NCBI GenBank assembly: GCA_003488965.1
Contig: DNJW01000063.1
Location: forward strand, 8,343 to 17,389
Direction: 5' to 3'
Origin: Lachnospiraceae bacterium
GTDB taxonomy: Bacteria; Bacillota; Clostridia; Lachnospirales; Lachnospiraceae
DNA: 9,047 bases
A program made the translations under genes and the position numbers. The notes beneath the pieces were generated by a model that was not told the origin of the DNA, made no database searches, and was given only the letters and a program-made list of their open reading frames with translations. Below are positions 1 to 6,098 of the stretch, piece by piece; position 1 is the first letter of the stretch; the number at the start of each line of letters is the position of its first letter.

Positions 1-2213
1 CTGCTCCTTCTCACATACCAGTTGCTCATTTCGTCCACAAAGCCGTCCAAAGCCCTTGCCGCCTCAGGAATTCTATAGTTTGCCAAATCCTCATCCACTT
101 CCTGAATCAGAGTATTCAGCTTGGACAGGAGCCACTTGTCCATAACCGGCAGCTTATCGTATTCCAGCTTATATTTTGTGGCATCAAAATTATCTATATT
201 GGCATAAAGCACAAAGAATGCATAAGTATTCCACAAAGTGCCCATAAACTTCCGCTGCCCTTCCTGTACTGCCTTTCCATGGAAACGGTTCGGCAGCCAA
301 GGGGCGGAATTAATATAGAAATACCAGCGAATCGCATCTGCCCCATACGTAGCCAGCGCTTCAAAAGGATCCACTGCATTTCCTTTTGATTTACTCATCT
401 TCTGCCCATTCTCATCCTGAATATGGCCTAACACAATAACATTTTCAAAGCATGATTTATTGAACAGCAGCGTGGACTCTGCCAGCAAAGAATAAAACCA
501 TCCTCTTGTCTGATCCACCGCCTCCGATATGAACTGGGCAGGAAACTGTTTATGAAACAAGTCCTGATTTTCAAACGGATAATGATGCTGGGCAAAAGGC
601 ATTGCCCCGGAATCAAACCAGCAGTCAATCACCTCAGGCACACGCTTCATCGTTCCGCCGCATTTCGGGCATTTTATTGTAATCTCATCGATATAAGGCC
701 TATGCAGCTCTACCGTGCGGGCTGATTCATTGCCGCTCATTTTTTCCAGTTCTTCCCTGCTGCCGATGGAATGCATCTCTCCGCACTCCGGGCATTCCCA
801 CACATTCAGCGGTGTCCCCCAATAGCGGTTCCTGGAAATACCCCAATCCTGAATATTCTCCAGCCAGTCGCCAAAACGTCCCTTGCCGATGGATTCTGGA
901 ATCCAGTTGATGGTATTATTATTGCGTATCAGATCCTCTTTGACCGCTGTCATTTTGATAAACCAGGACTCACGGGCATAATAAATCAAAGGAGTATCGC
1001 AGCGCCAGCAGTGGGGATAACTATGTTCAAACTTAGGCGCATCAAACAAAAGCCCCTTCTTCTCCAAATCTGTCAATATCATAGGGTCTGCCTTTTTACA
1101 GAAAATACCTTCGTAAGGGGTTTCCCCTGTCATCTCGCCCTTCGCATTTACCAGCTGGACAAAAGGCAGGTCATAATGGCGTCCCACATTGGCATCATCC
1201 TCACCGAAAGCCGGAGCAATATGGACAACTCCTGTACCGTCCGTTAACGTAACGTATTTATCACATGTAATATAAAAGGCCTTCTTGTGCTGCCTTTCAC
1301 AAGTCTCCACCGCATAATCAAACAACGGTTCATACTCCTTATACTCCAGTTCCTTTCCTGTATATCTTTCCAATACTTCATAAGCAGGAGTACCCTTTTC
1401 TTCATCTTTCAGCTTTCCCAGCACTGTATCCAGCAATGCTTCTGCCATATAATAGTTATATCCGTCCCCTGCCTTTACTTTGGCATAAGTTTCATCCGGA
1501 TTGACACAAAGCGCCACATTGGAGGGCAGTGTCCAAGGCGTCGTCGTCCATGCCAGAATATAGGCATCCTCTCCTTTTGCCTTAAAACGGGCAACCGCTG
1601 AACGCTCCTTTACATCCTTGTATCCTTGGGCTACTTCATGGGAGGAAAGCGGAGTTCCGCAGCGGGGGCAGTAAGGAACAATTTTAAACCCTTTGTATAA
1701 CAGCCCTTTATCCCAAATCTGCTTTAAAGCCCACCATTCCGATTCAATGTAATCGTCATGATAAGTTACATAGGGATTGTCCATATCCGCCCAAAAACCT
1801 ACTGTTCCTGAAAAGTCTTCCCACATGCCCTTATATCTCCACACGCTCTCTTTGCATTTGGAAATAAACGGATCCAATCCATACTCCTCTATCTGCTCCT
1901 TGCCGTCCAGCCCTAATTCCCTCTCCACTTCCAATTCTACCGGAAGACCATGGGTGTCCCAGCCTGCCTTTCTCGGCACCATATACCCTTTCATCGTACG
2001 GTATCTGGGAATCATATCCTTAATAACACGTGTCAGCACATGGCCGATATGGGGCTTTCCGTTGGCAGTAGGAGGCCCGTCATAAAACGTATAGGTGGGT
2101 CCGTCTTTCCGGTTCTCCATACTCTTTGCAAAAATATCTTCGTCTTTCCAGAATTTCTCCGTCTGCTTCTCCCTTTCCACAAAATTAAGATTGGTCAATA
2201 CCTTCTGATACAT
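1..2213 (-). CDS. ileS: Isoleucyl-tRNA synthetase, C-terminus cut by window edge
   Basis: Class I aminoacyl-tRNA synthetase that charges tRNA-Ile with isoleucine in the cytoplasm. About 737 residues are visible; full-length clostridial IleS is roughly 1,030-1,050, so the anticodon-binding C-terminus lies beyond base 1. Numbered from the chosen start, the HIGH signature sits in PTANGKPHIGH (about residues 55-58) and KMSKS at about 605-609. The CP1 editing region between them shows TTTPWTLPSNVAL and GTGVVHIAPAFGEDD. Two CxxC pairs (about C474/C477 and C515/C518; CPECG and CPKCG) form a zinc-ribbon-like insert. Three in-frame ATGs exist at 2237, 2222 and 2213. I prefer 2213 (MYQKVLTNLNF...) because AAAGGA lies about 8 bases upstream, while the other two have no properly spaced Shine-Dalgarno. 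The T-box leader upstream matches this identity. The sequence around HIGH and KMSKS resembles the longer eukaryote-like IleS2 type, but that subtype call is by eye only. Confidence 0.97.
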   Translation of the reverse strand, partial: MYQKVLTNLNFVEREKQTEKFWKDEDIFAKSMENRKDGPTYTFYDGPPTANGKPHIGHVLTRVIKDMIPRYRTMKGYMVPRKAGWDTHGLPVELEVERELGLDGKEQIEEYGLDPFISKCKESVWRYKGMWEDFSGTVGFWADMDNPYVTYHDDYIESEWWALKQIWDKGLLYKGFKIVPYCPRCGTPLSSHEVAQGYKDVKERSAVARFKAKGEDAYILAWTTTPWTLPSNVALCVNPDETYAKVKAGDGYNYYMAEALLDTVLGKLKDEEKGTPAYEVLERYTGKELEYKEYEPLFDYAVETCERQHKKAFYITCDKYVTLTDGTGVVHIAPAFGEDDANVGRHYDLPFVQLVNAKGEMTGETPYEGIFCKKADPMILTDLEKKGLLFDAPKFEHSYPHCWRCDTPLIYYARESWFIKMTAVKEDLIRNNNTINWIPESIGKGRFGDWLENIQDWGISRNRYWGTPLNVWECPECGEMHSIGSREELEKMSGNESARTVELHRPYIDEITIKCPKCGGTMKRVPEVIDCWFDSGAMPFAQHHYPFENQDLFHKQFPAQFISEAVDQTRGWFYSLLAESTLLFNKSCFENVIVLGHIQDENGQKMSKSKGNAVDPFEALATYGADAIRWYFYINSAPWLPNRFHGKAVQEGQRKFMGTLWNTYAFFVLYANIDNFDATKYKLEYDKLPVMDKWLLSKLNTLIQEVDEDLANYRIPEAARALDGFVDEMSNWYVRRS

Positions 2214-2250
2214 ATTGTTCATCCTTTCTGTATTCATTGCTAAAAGCATC

Positions 2251-2281
2251 AAAAGCCCCATCCTGTAAAAGGACGGGGCTT
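2251..2281 (-). terminator. Regulated intrinsic terminator of the ileS T-box
   Basis: On the minus strand AAGCCCCGTCC (2281-2271) pairs with GGATGGGGCTT (2263-2253) over 11 positions with one G-U, around the loop TTTTACA. It is followed by a short, interrupted T tract (CTTTTGATGCTTTT). It ends about 40 bases before the ileS start and competes with the antiterminator. Confidence 0.92.
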
Positions 2282-2300
2282 AAATCCGTGTTACCACCAA
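2271..2300 (-). promoter_or_regulatory. T-box antiterminator element
   Basis: On the minus strand, GG (2298-2297) pairs with CC (2272-2271) and ACGG (2289-2286) pairs with CCGT (2276-2273). This leaves the seven-base bulge TGGTAAC (2296-2290) that carries the tRNA acceptor-end binding site, which is the standard T-box antiterminator geometry. The 3' arm is shared with the 5' arm of the terminator, so the two structures exclude each other. The T-box core reads GGTGGTAACACGG, against the common GGGTGGTACCGCG. Confidence 0.85.
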
Positions 2301-2507
2301 TTACATCATACGCCTGCCGATTTATAGTATGCATTGAAATACACCTATATCATCTTTGTAAACCGCATACACCTTTCAAGCAAGTTATATGTTTTCCTTT
2401 AACGGCGGAATACCGTCGGCACCTACTGCTTTGCCCGGCACTTTCTGGCATACAGCGAAACGCTGCCGCCCGGCTCCCGGCAAATGTTCAGTCCGCGACT
2501 CAGAAGT

Positions 2508-2510
2508 GAT
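2508..2510 (-). promoter_or_regulatory. T-box specifier codon ATC (Ile)
   Basis: ATC lies in the expected specifier-loop context (GAAT-ATC-ACTTCTGAG) on the 3' side of Stem I, a few bases before the closing base of the stem. It would pair with the GAU anticodon of tRNA-Ile. It agrees with the downstream gene being ileS. Confidence 0.9.
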
Positions 2511-2619
2511 ATTCAGCATTCCCTACTTCCGCCGGTCTTCCACCATCCCCGGCTCGCTTCCGGTTTCAACAAATGCCTACTGTCTCCGTCACAGTCTTTA
2601 CTTTTTCTTATATTCCGAT

Positions 2620-2649
2620 ATTATAATGCCACTCAATATATAATGTCAA
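2620..2649 (-). promoter_or_regulatory. Sigma-A promoter of ileS
   Basis: A perfect -35 TTGACA (2649-2644) and a perfect -10 TATAAT (2625-2620) are separated by 18 bases. Transcription would start near 2613, just before the T-box Stem I at 2597. The promoter begins only 18 bases past the stop codon of the upstream secreted-protein gene. Confidence 0.88.
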
Positions 2650-2667
2650 GGACGATATTGCAGAACG

Positions 2668-3573
2668 TCAGTCCTCCTTAGCCTCTTTATATACAAACAT
2701 ATAATTCGCTGTAGACTGGATGGGAATCTCTACATTTCCATTCTCTCCCGCCTTGGTATTTCCTATGCAGGCATTTTCCCCGACCAATACATTCCCTTCC
2801 TCGTCAATTGCCACTGTCTCCGCATATACCGATACTTTTGTCCCCTTACTGCACTGGGGCAGATTTACCTGCAAACTGGCTACCGCACCGATATCCTCAT
2901 GGGACGCGAACTGCACCGTAGTCGCTACGCTTTTCTTTCCCCTTTTTTCACTGGCCACAGATACCTGCAGATTGCTGATTCCGTTAAATCCGCCCATATC
3001 CGATGCCCCGTTCAGCACAACCGATACGCCTGAACCCAGACTGCACTGTAAAATCTTTGCATATCCGCCTTCTCCCGCCGTAATACTTTCCTTAATCTCC
3101 GCAGGAATATTTTCTACATTCTGCAGCTGCAGCAAGAGAACCCCGCTTCCGGCATCCCCATTCGTCAGCATCTCAGGTGTAAGACCCTTCAGGGCATCCG
3201 ATATCTGCTGCCAATCCGTCAATATTCCCCCTGCAAAGTTGATGGTCTGAAACTGGTCGGCGCTCACCGCCGCCTGCTGCTTTTCTGCGGTTTCCCCATC
3301 ATCTGCTATTGCTTCCCCGTCCGCTATGGTTTCCGCCCCTTCCGATGCCGGCTCATTTTGAACCTCCTCTTTCTGTTGCGGTTCTTCTGCGTCCGTATTA
3401 TTTTCGCCAATTTCCGTTTCCGGCGTTTTCTCCCCTTCTAAGACCGTACCTTCCTGCTCCGGCATCACCGGCAGTTCAGCCGCCGACACCGGCAGTACCT
3501 CCCCCATAGCGCTCACCAGAATCAAAATACCTGTCACCATCGTTTTTTTTCTTATTTTCTGCAGCATTTTCAT
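2668..3573 (-). CDS. Secreted acidic protein of unknown function
   Basis: I do not recognise the family. The 301-residue protein has a clear Sec signal peptide: basic start (MKMLQKIRKK), hydrophobic stretch (about 14-28) and a likely cut after VSA, near residue 31. Residues of about 33-105 form an acidic, low-complexity linker rich in Glu, Gly, Thr, Pro and Gln with a small internal repeat (IADGEAIADDGE). Residues of about 108-298 look like a globular, beta-rich region (SGVLLLQLQNVENIPAEIK; GNVEIPIQSTANYMFVYKE). There is no C-terminal membrane anchor, LPXTG motif or lipobox, so it should be released or bound non-covalently. The start is supported by GAGGTG five bases upstream; the Met two codons later is less well placed. 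It follows the membrane glycosyltransferase by 100 bases in the same direction, so a surface-related link is possible but unproven. Confidence 0.88.
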   Translation of the reverse strand: MKMLQKIRKKTMVTGILILVSAMGEVLPVSAAELPVMPEQEGTVLEGEKTPETEIGENNTDAEEPQQKEEVQNEPASEGAETIADGEAIADDGETAEKQQAAVSADQFQTINFAGGILTDWQQISDALKGLTPEMLTNGDAGSGVLLLQLQNVENIPAEIKESITAGEGGYAKILQCSLGSGVSVVLNGASDMGGFNGISNLQVSVASEKRGKKSVATTVQFASHEDIGAVASLQVNLPQCSKGTKVSVYAETVAIDEEGNVLVGENACIGNTKAGENGNVEIPIQSTANYMFVYKEAKED

Positions 3574-3614
3574 TCCATCACCTCAGCTTTCCGTACAATC
3601 CATACTTATTATTA

Positions 3615-3620
3615 ATTATA
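3615..3620 (-). promoter_or_regulatory. Likely -10 box of the secreted-protein gene
   Basis: A perfect TATAAT lies 42 bases before the start codon in the 100-base gap downstream of the glycosyltransferase. No good -35 is at 16-18 bases; the best 17-base candidate (TGTTCA) matches only three of six. The gap shows no clear intrinsic terminator, so read-through from the glycosyltransferase gene is also possible. Confidence 0.45.
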
Positions 3621-3673
3621 CAACATTGCAGCCAAGTTGAACACATTTATTTTAAATATTTTCCTGTTTTTTC

Positions 3674-5671
3674 CTATCTTTTCAGCTCCCACAGCTGGCT
3701 TTTATTTCCCTCCTGATAATCGCTGATGTAAATTGTCTTCCTGCCTTCATCATATGTCATAACCTTATTCATGTCATCCCACCAACGGATGCAATATGCG
3801 CCGTTTTCCCGCTGGATACGCCATCTGCCGCATGTTTTGGATATCCCTTCTTCCTGGCCGGCATCCAGCATGCATATTTCCCCGTCCACTACTGCAATGC
3901 TCTTTTCTTTCTCCATATCTTCAAACTCATACTGCCATGCATCGCTCATATCAATACTTAAATACCATTTATTCTCCCCGCCGACTTCAGCCGGCCCGCC
4001 TGCGCTTTCCGGCTGTAAATAATAATAACCGTCGTCAATGAATAGATGTTCCCCCAAAAACATATTCCAGTTTCCATTGTCCTTATTGATTGCCAGCATA
4101 CTGCTGCAGGCCACAAAAGCACAAAAAGCCACTGCTTTCAGCCAGACCATCCCATTCCGGTCCTCACCATCTTCTTTTGCCCCGTCAAATACCTTGTCAC
4201 AGCATCGCCCCAATCCAATCACTGCATATGGTATTAACAGCACAAAATAAATGAATGCATAAGACGACTTTGCCTCCCAAAATAAATGAAAAAGAAAACC
4301 CCCGAAAAAGATAATCATCCCCGCCAGTCTTGCCACCTCATAATCCTTCCGGGAATAAACAAGATACAATACCGCACCCAAATACACAATATTCTGATAT
4401 ATTTTCAGCCATAACCCAAGCAGCCTATGCATTCTCCCGGTATATGAAAAAACATCGTTATAGAAACGGCTATGATGCGTTAATACCGTCCGGAAATCAA
4501 TCCGGTTTTCAAAAAAAGCTCCAAACGACGGCTCGCACCATATACTTGTTATCTTTTTACGGAAAAAATCTACAGTTTCTTGCGGATAATCCAATTTATA
4601 TTGTATTTCCTCTTTTAAATCCTCCATACATACATCCTGGGTCTTCTCATAATCGTAGTTATTTTCTTCATATACGCCTGCATATTCATTAAACCATCCG
4701 TACTTGCCGTCATGCTGTATGCCCATTACTATCCAGACCATTTTAGGCATCCCTTTGATACCATCGCTTGCTCCGTCCGTAATGATGCTCAGGCTTTTGC
4801 TTACCATACCTTGTGCCAGCACCAGACCGATTAAAAGACCGGCCATACCGATACCGCTCCTTTTCCTGCCCTCTTTATGAAAAAGCATATCGGCAGCATA
4901 GAGCAGCAGAATACCGGCTACGAATATGATATAGTTTGATTTCAGCATATTGGCAAGCAGCACCATCACAACCGACAATACCAGATTTTTTCTGTCCCTG
5001 TCCCTAAAATACATCTGCTGGTACAGCACTGCACACACCGTCAGCATCAGCCCGATAAGCATACCATATACATAATTCACGTACATAGTAACCGGAAAAA
5101 ACAGAAAAATACCCAGCAAAACCTCATCCGCTCTGCCATCCTGCGTATATTTCTTCCAATACCGGTAAATAAAATAATAAGAATAGCCGACTGCCAACGC
5201 ATTAATTACCTGAAACACCAAAAAATTTTCTGTCCCAAAAAGTTTAAAAAGAAAATAGCAGAACAGAACCTGACCGTTTTGATGGGGGTACATCCCCATA
5301 TAATTGCCCTGCATAAAAGAATTGTAATTTCCCTGCAGTATTTCCGAAGCCGCCTTTATTACCCTTCCCTGATCCGACCTGGGAATATTCTGGGAACCCA
5401 GAATAAACACAATATTTATCACCGACATAGCAATTATCAGCCGCTTCATTGTTTTGTCCGATAATTTTATTTTCCTATGCCACAACGCAAAGACAAGGAT
5501 AAAAACCACTGTGCCTGTCAGCACAATAAATTTATTTGATACGACAAAATAAAGGGTTTCCCTTCCATCCAGTTTTATTTCCGTGAAAAAGCCCTGTACC
5601 AGCAAAAAGCATAGAACCACAAATATCATTCCTGCAACCAGCCGGTATATTATTTTTCTGAAAGTTTCCAT
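3674..5671 (-). CDS. Polytopic GT-C-type glycosyltransferase with extracytoplasmic C-terminal domain
   Basis: A 665-residue membrane protein with about 11-13 hydrophobic segments (for example about 11-30, 47-64, 76-94, 148-168, 184-221, 230-260, 274-290, 424-440, 448-486, 509-527). The first outer loop carries an acidic motif, IPRSDQGR (about 97-103), followed by a conserved-looking MYPHQNGQ segment (127-134). This layout is that of GT-C enzymes (GT39/PMT/ArnT-like), which transfer sugars from lipid-phosphate donors outside the membrane; D100 is the likely catalytic acid/base by analogy. A soluble loop (about 295-420) and a C-terminal domain (about 530-665) should face outside. The C-terminus ends in GRWRIQ...YCIRW...YISD...NKSQLWELKR, resembling one ricin-type beta-trefoil repeat with QxW (659-661). 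The start has AGGAGG (5684-5679) seven bases upstream. Donor and acceptor cannot be read from sequence. Confidence 0.8.
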   Translation of the reverse strand: METFRKIIYRLVAGMIFVVLCFLLVQGFFTEIKLDGRETLYFVVSNKFIVLTGTVVFILVFALWHRKIKLSDKTMKRLIIAMSVINIVFILGSQNIPRSDQGRVIKAASEILQGNYNSFMQGNYMGMYPHQNGQVLFCYFLFKLFGTENFLVFQVINALAVGYSYYFIYRYWKKYTQDGRADEVLLGIFLFFPVTMYVNYVYGMLIGLMLTVCAVLYQQMYFRDRDRKNLVLSVVMVLLANMLKSNYIIFVAGILLLYAADMLFHKEGRKRSGIGMAGLLIGLVLAQGMVSKSLSIITDGASDGIKGMPKMVWIVMGIQHDGKYGWFNEYAGVYEENNYDYEKTQDVCMEDLKEEIQYKLDYPQETVDFFRKKITSIWCEPSFGAFFENRIDFRTVLTHHSRFYNDVFSYTGRMHRLLGLWLKIYQNIVYLGAVLYLVYSRKDYEVARLAGMIIFFGGFLFHLFWEAKSSYAFIYFVLLIPYAVIGLGRCCDKVFDGAKEDGEDRNGMVWLKAVAFCAFVACSSMLAINKDNGNWNMFLGEHLFIDDGYYYLQPESAGGPAEVGGENKWYLSIDMSDAWQYEFEDMEKEKSIAVVDGEICMLDAGQEEGISKTCGRWRIQRENGAYCIRWWDDMNKVMTYDEGRKTIYISDYQEGNKSQLWELKR

Positions 5672-5744
5672 TTCACATCCTCCTGCGCGGAAAACACCGG
5701 TTTCCCGGACACTATACTCCGCAACTTACTGCAAACTTATACCA

Positions 5745-5774
5745 ATCATAGCACATCCCTTCAAACAATGTCCA
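5745..5774 (-). promoter_or_regulatory. Promoter of the GT-C glycosyltransferase gene
   Basis: -35 TGGACA (5774-5769, five of six) and -10 TATGAT (5750-5745, five of six) are 18 bases apart. The -10 is preceded by TGC, giving an extended -10. The predicted start near 5738 gives a leader of about 65 bases that ends in a strong ribosome binding site. Confidence 0.65.
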
Positions 5775-5810
5775 TATTTCCCATTAAAATCCCGGACAAG
5801 AAAGAAAACA

Positions 5811-5855
5811 TGTAACAGTGAAGCCGAAAGGATGAACTGTTACAAAAACATCCTT
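5811..5855. repeat. Two interlocked inverted repeats between divergent promoters
   Basis: Repeat A is a perfect 9-base inverted repeat, TGTAACAGT (5811-5819) and ACTGTTACA (5836-5844), with a 16-base spacer. Repeat B is a perfect 7-base inverted repeat, AAGGATG (5828-5834) and CATCCTT (5849-5855). The left arm of B lies inside the spacer of A, so the two cross. On the minus strand repeat A is followed by TGTTTTCTTTCTT, like a weak terminator. It could be an operator for the divergent promoters, an attenuator, or an antisense terminator; the sequence does not decide. Confidence 0.6.
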
Positions 5856-5872
5856 CACAAATCAAAAATGAA

Positions 5873-5901
5873 TTGATTTCTGCCTCATTTTCCCTTATTA
5901 T
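5873..5901 (+). promoter_or_regulatory. Promoter of pncB
   Basis: -35 TTGATT (5873-5878, four of six) and -10 TATTAT (5896-5901, five of six) are separated by 17 bases. Transcription would begin near 5908 and give a leader of about 190 bases. The other strand of the same -10 reads TATAAT (5902-5897), but no matching minus-strand -35 was found. Confidence 0.6.
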
Positions 5902-5907
5902 ATTCAT

Positions 5908-6098
5908 TAAATGAACAGCCGCCGGAACATATTATGAGAAATCGGCTTATGAATTATAATGATTTCCAGAAAAATATAACGCGGCAGAATTGAAGGCAAG
6001 AGTGAAAGATTGCTCAAATTTTCACTCCCAAGTTTGTGTCTGCGCTGCGTCCACAAACTTGAAATGCACAATAAAGCAGCGCAGAAATGAGGAAAAAT
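5908..6098 (+). promoter_or_regulatory. Structured 5' leader of pncB, candidate cis-regulatory RNA
   Basis: A gene-free leader of about 190 bases contains several helices in order. GGAA/TTCC plus ATTAT/ATAAT (5924-5935 with 5956-5967) enclose a 3x3 internal loop, and AGCCG (5917-5921) can pair with CGGCT (5943-5947) in its loop. GAGTGAAA (6000-6007) pairs with TTTCACTC (6020-6027). CAAGTTTGTG (6029-6038) pairs perfectly with CACAAACTTG (6052-6061). The last hairpin's loop, TCTGCGCTGC (6039-6048), is perfectly complementary to GCAGCGCAGA (6076-6085), which ends three bases before the GAGG ribosome binding site (6089-6092). No T tract follows, so control at translation is more likely than termination. 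I recognise no known riboswitch consensus. Confidence 0.6.

Larger units (their letters stand above)
2251..2612 (-). promoter_or_regulatory. T-box riboswitch leader, Ile-specific, upstream of ileS
   Basis: Untranslated leader of about 360 bases that senses uncharged tRNA-Ile and allows read-through into ileS. The Stem I base pairs minus-strand 2597-2588 (AGACTGTGAC) with 2499-2490 (GTCGCGGACT), 9 of 10 positions pairing with two G-U wobbles. Inside Stem I are the typical AGCGAG...GATGGTGGAAG distal-loop segments. The specifier loop reads GAATATCACTTCTGAG, with ATC (2510-2508) as the Ile specifier codon. The T-box (2300-2286) is TTGGTGGTAACACGG; its TGGT can pair with an ACCA tRNA end having discriminator A, as in tRNA-Ile. 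A terminator hairpin follows. The middle part (about 2301-2489) should hold stems II, IIA/B and III but I did not fold it. Open reading frames on either strand across this stretch are not genes. Confidence 0.95.

Noticed and set aside
771..1247. 158-codon plus-strand reading frame inside ileS
   Set aside because: It lies wholly antisense to clear IleS coding sequence, has no ribosome binding site, and its product has no recognisable domain.
2237..2681. Several short plus-strand reading frames upstream of ileS
   Set aside because: They overlap the T-box leader and ileS promoter, which fully explain the stretch.
2720..3250. 176-codon plus-strand reading frame opposite the secreted protein
   Set aside because: It is antisense to a gene with a clean signal peptide and ribosome binding site; its Pro/Ser-rich product is typical of a shadow frame.
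5832..5876. 14-codon plus-strand frame (MNCYKNILHKSKMN) as a leader peptide
   Set aside because: AAAGG touches the ATG with no spacing, and the frame lies upstream of the pncB promoter, so it would not be on that transcript.
6029..6061. 10-bp hairpin as an intrinsic terminator
   Set aside because: No T tract follows on either strand, and it lies directly before the pncB start.
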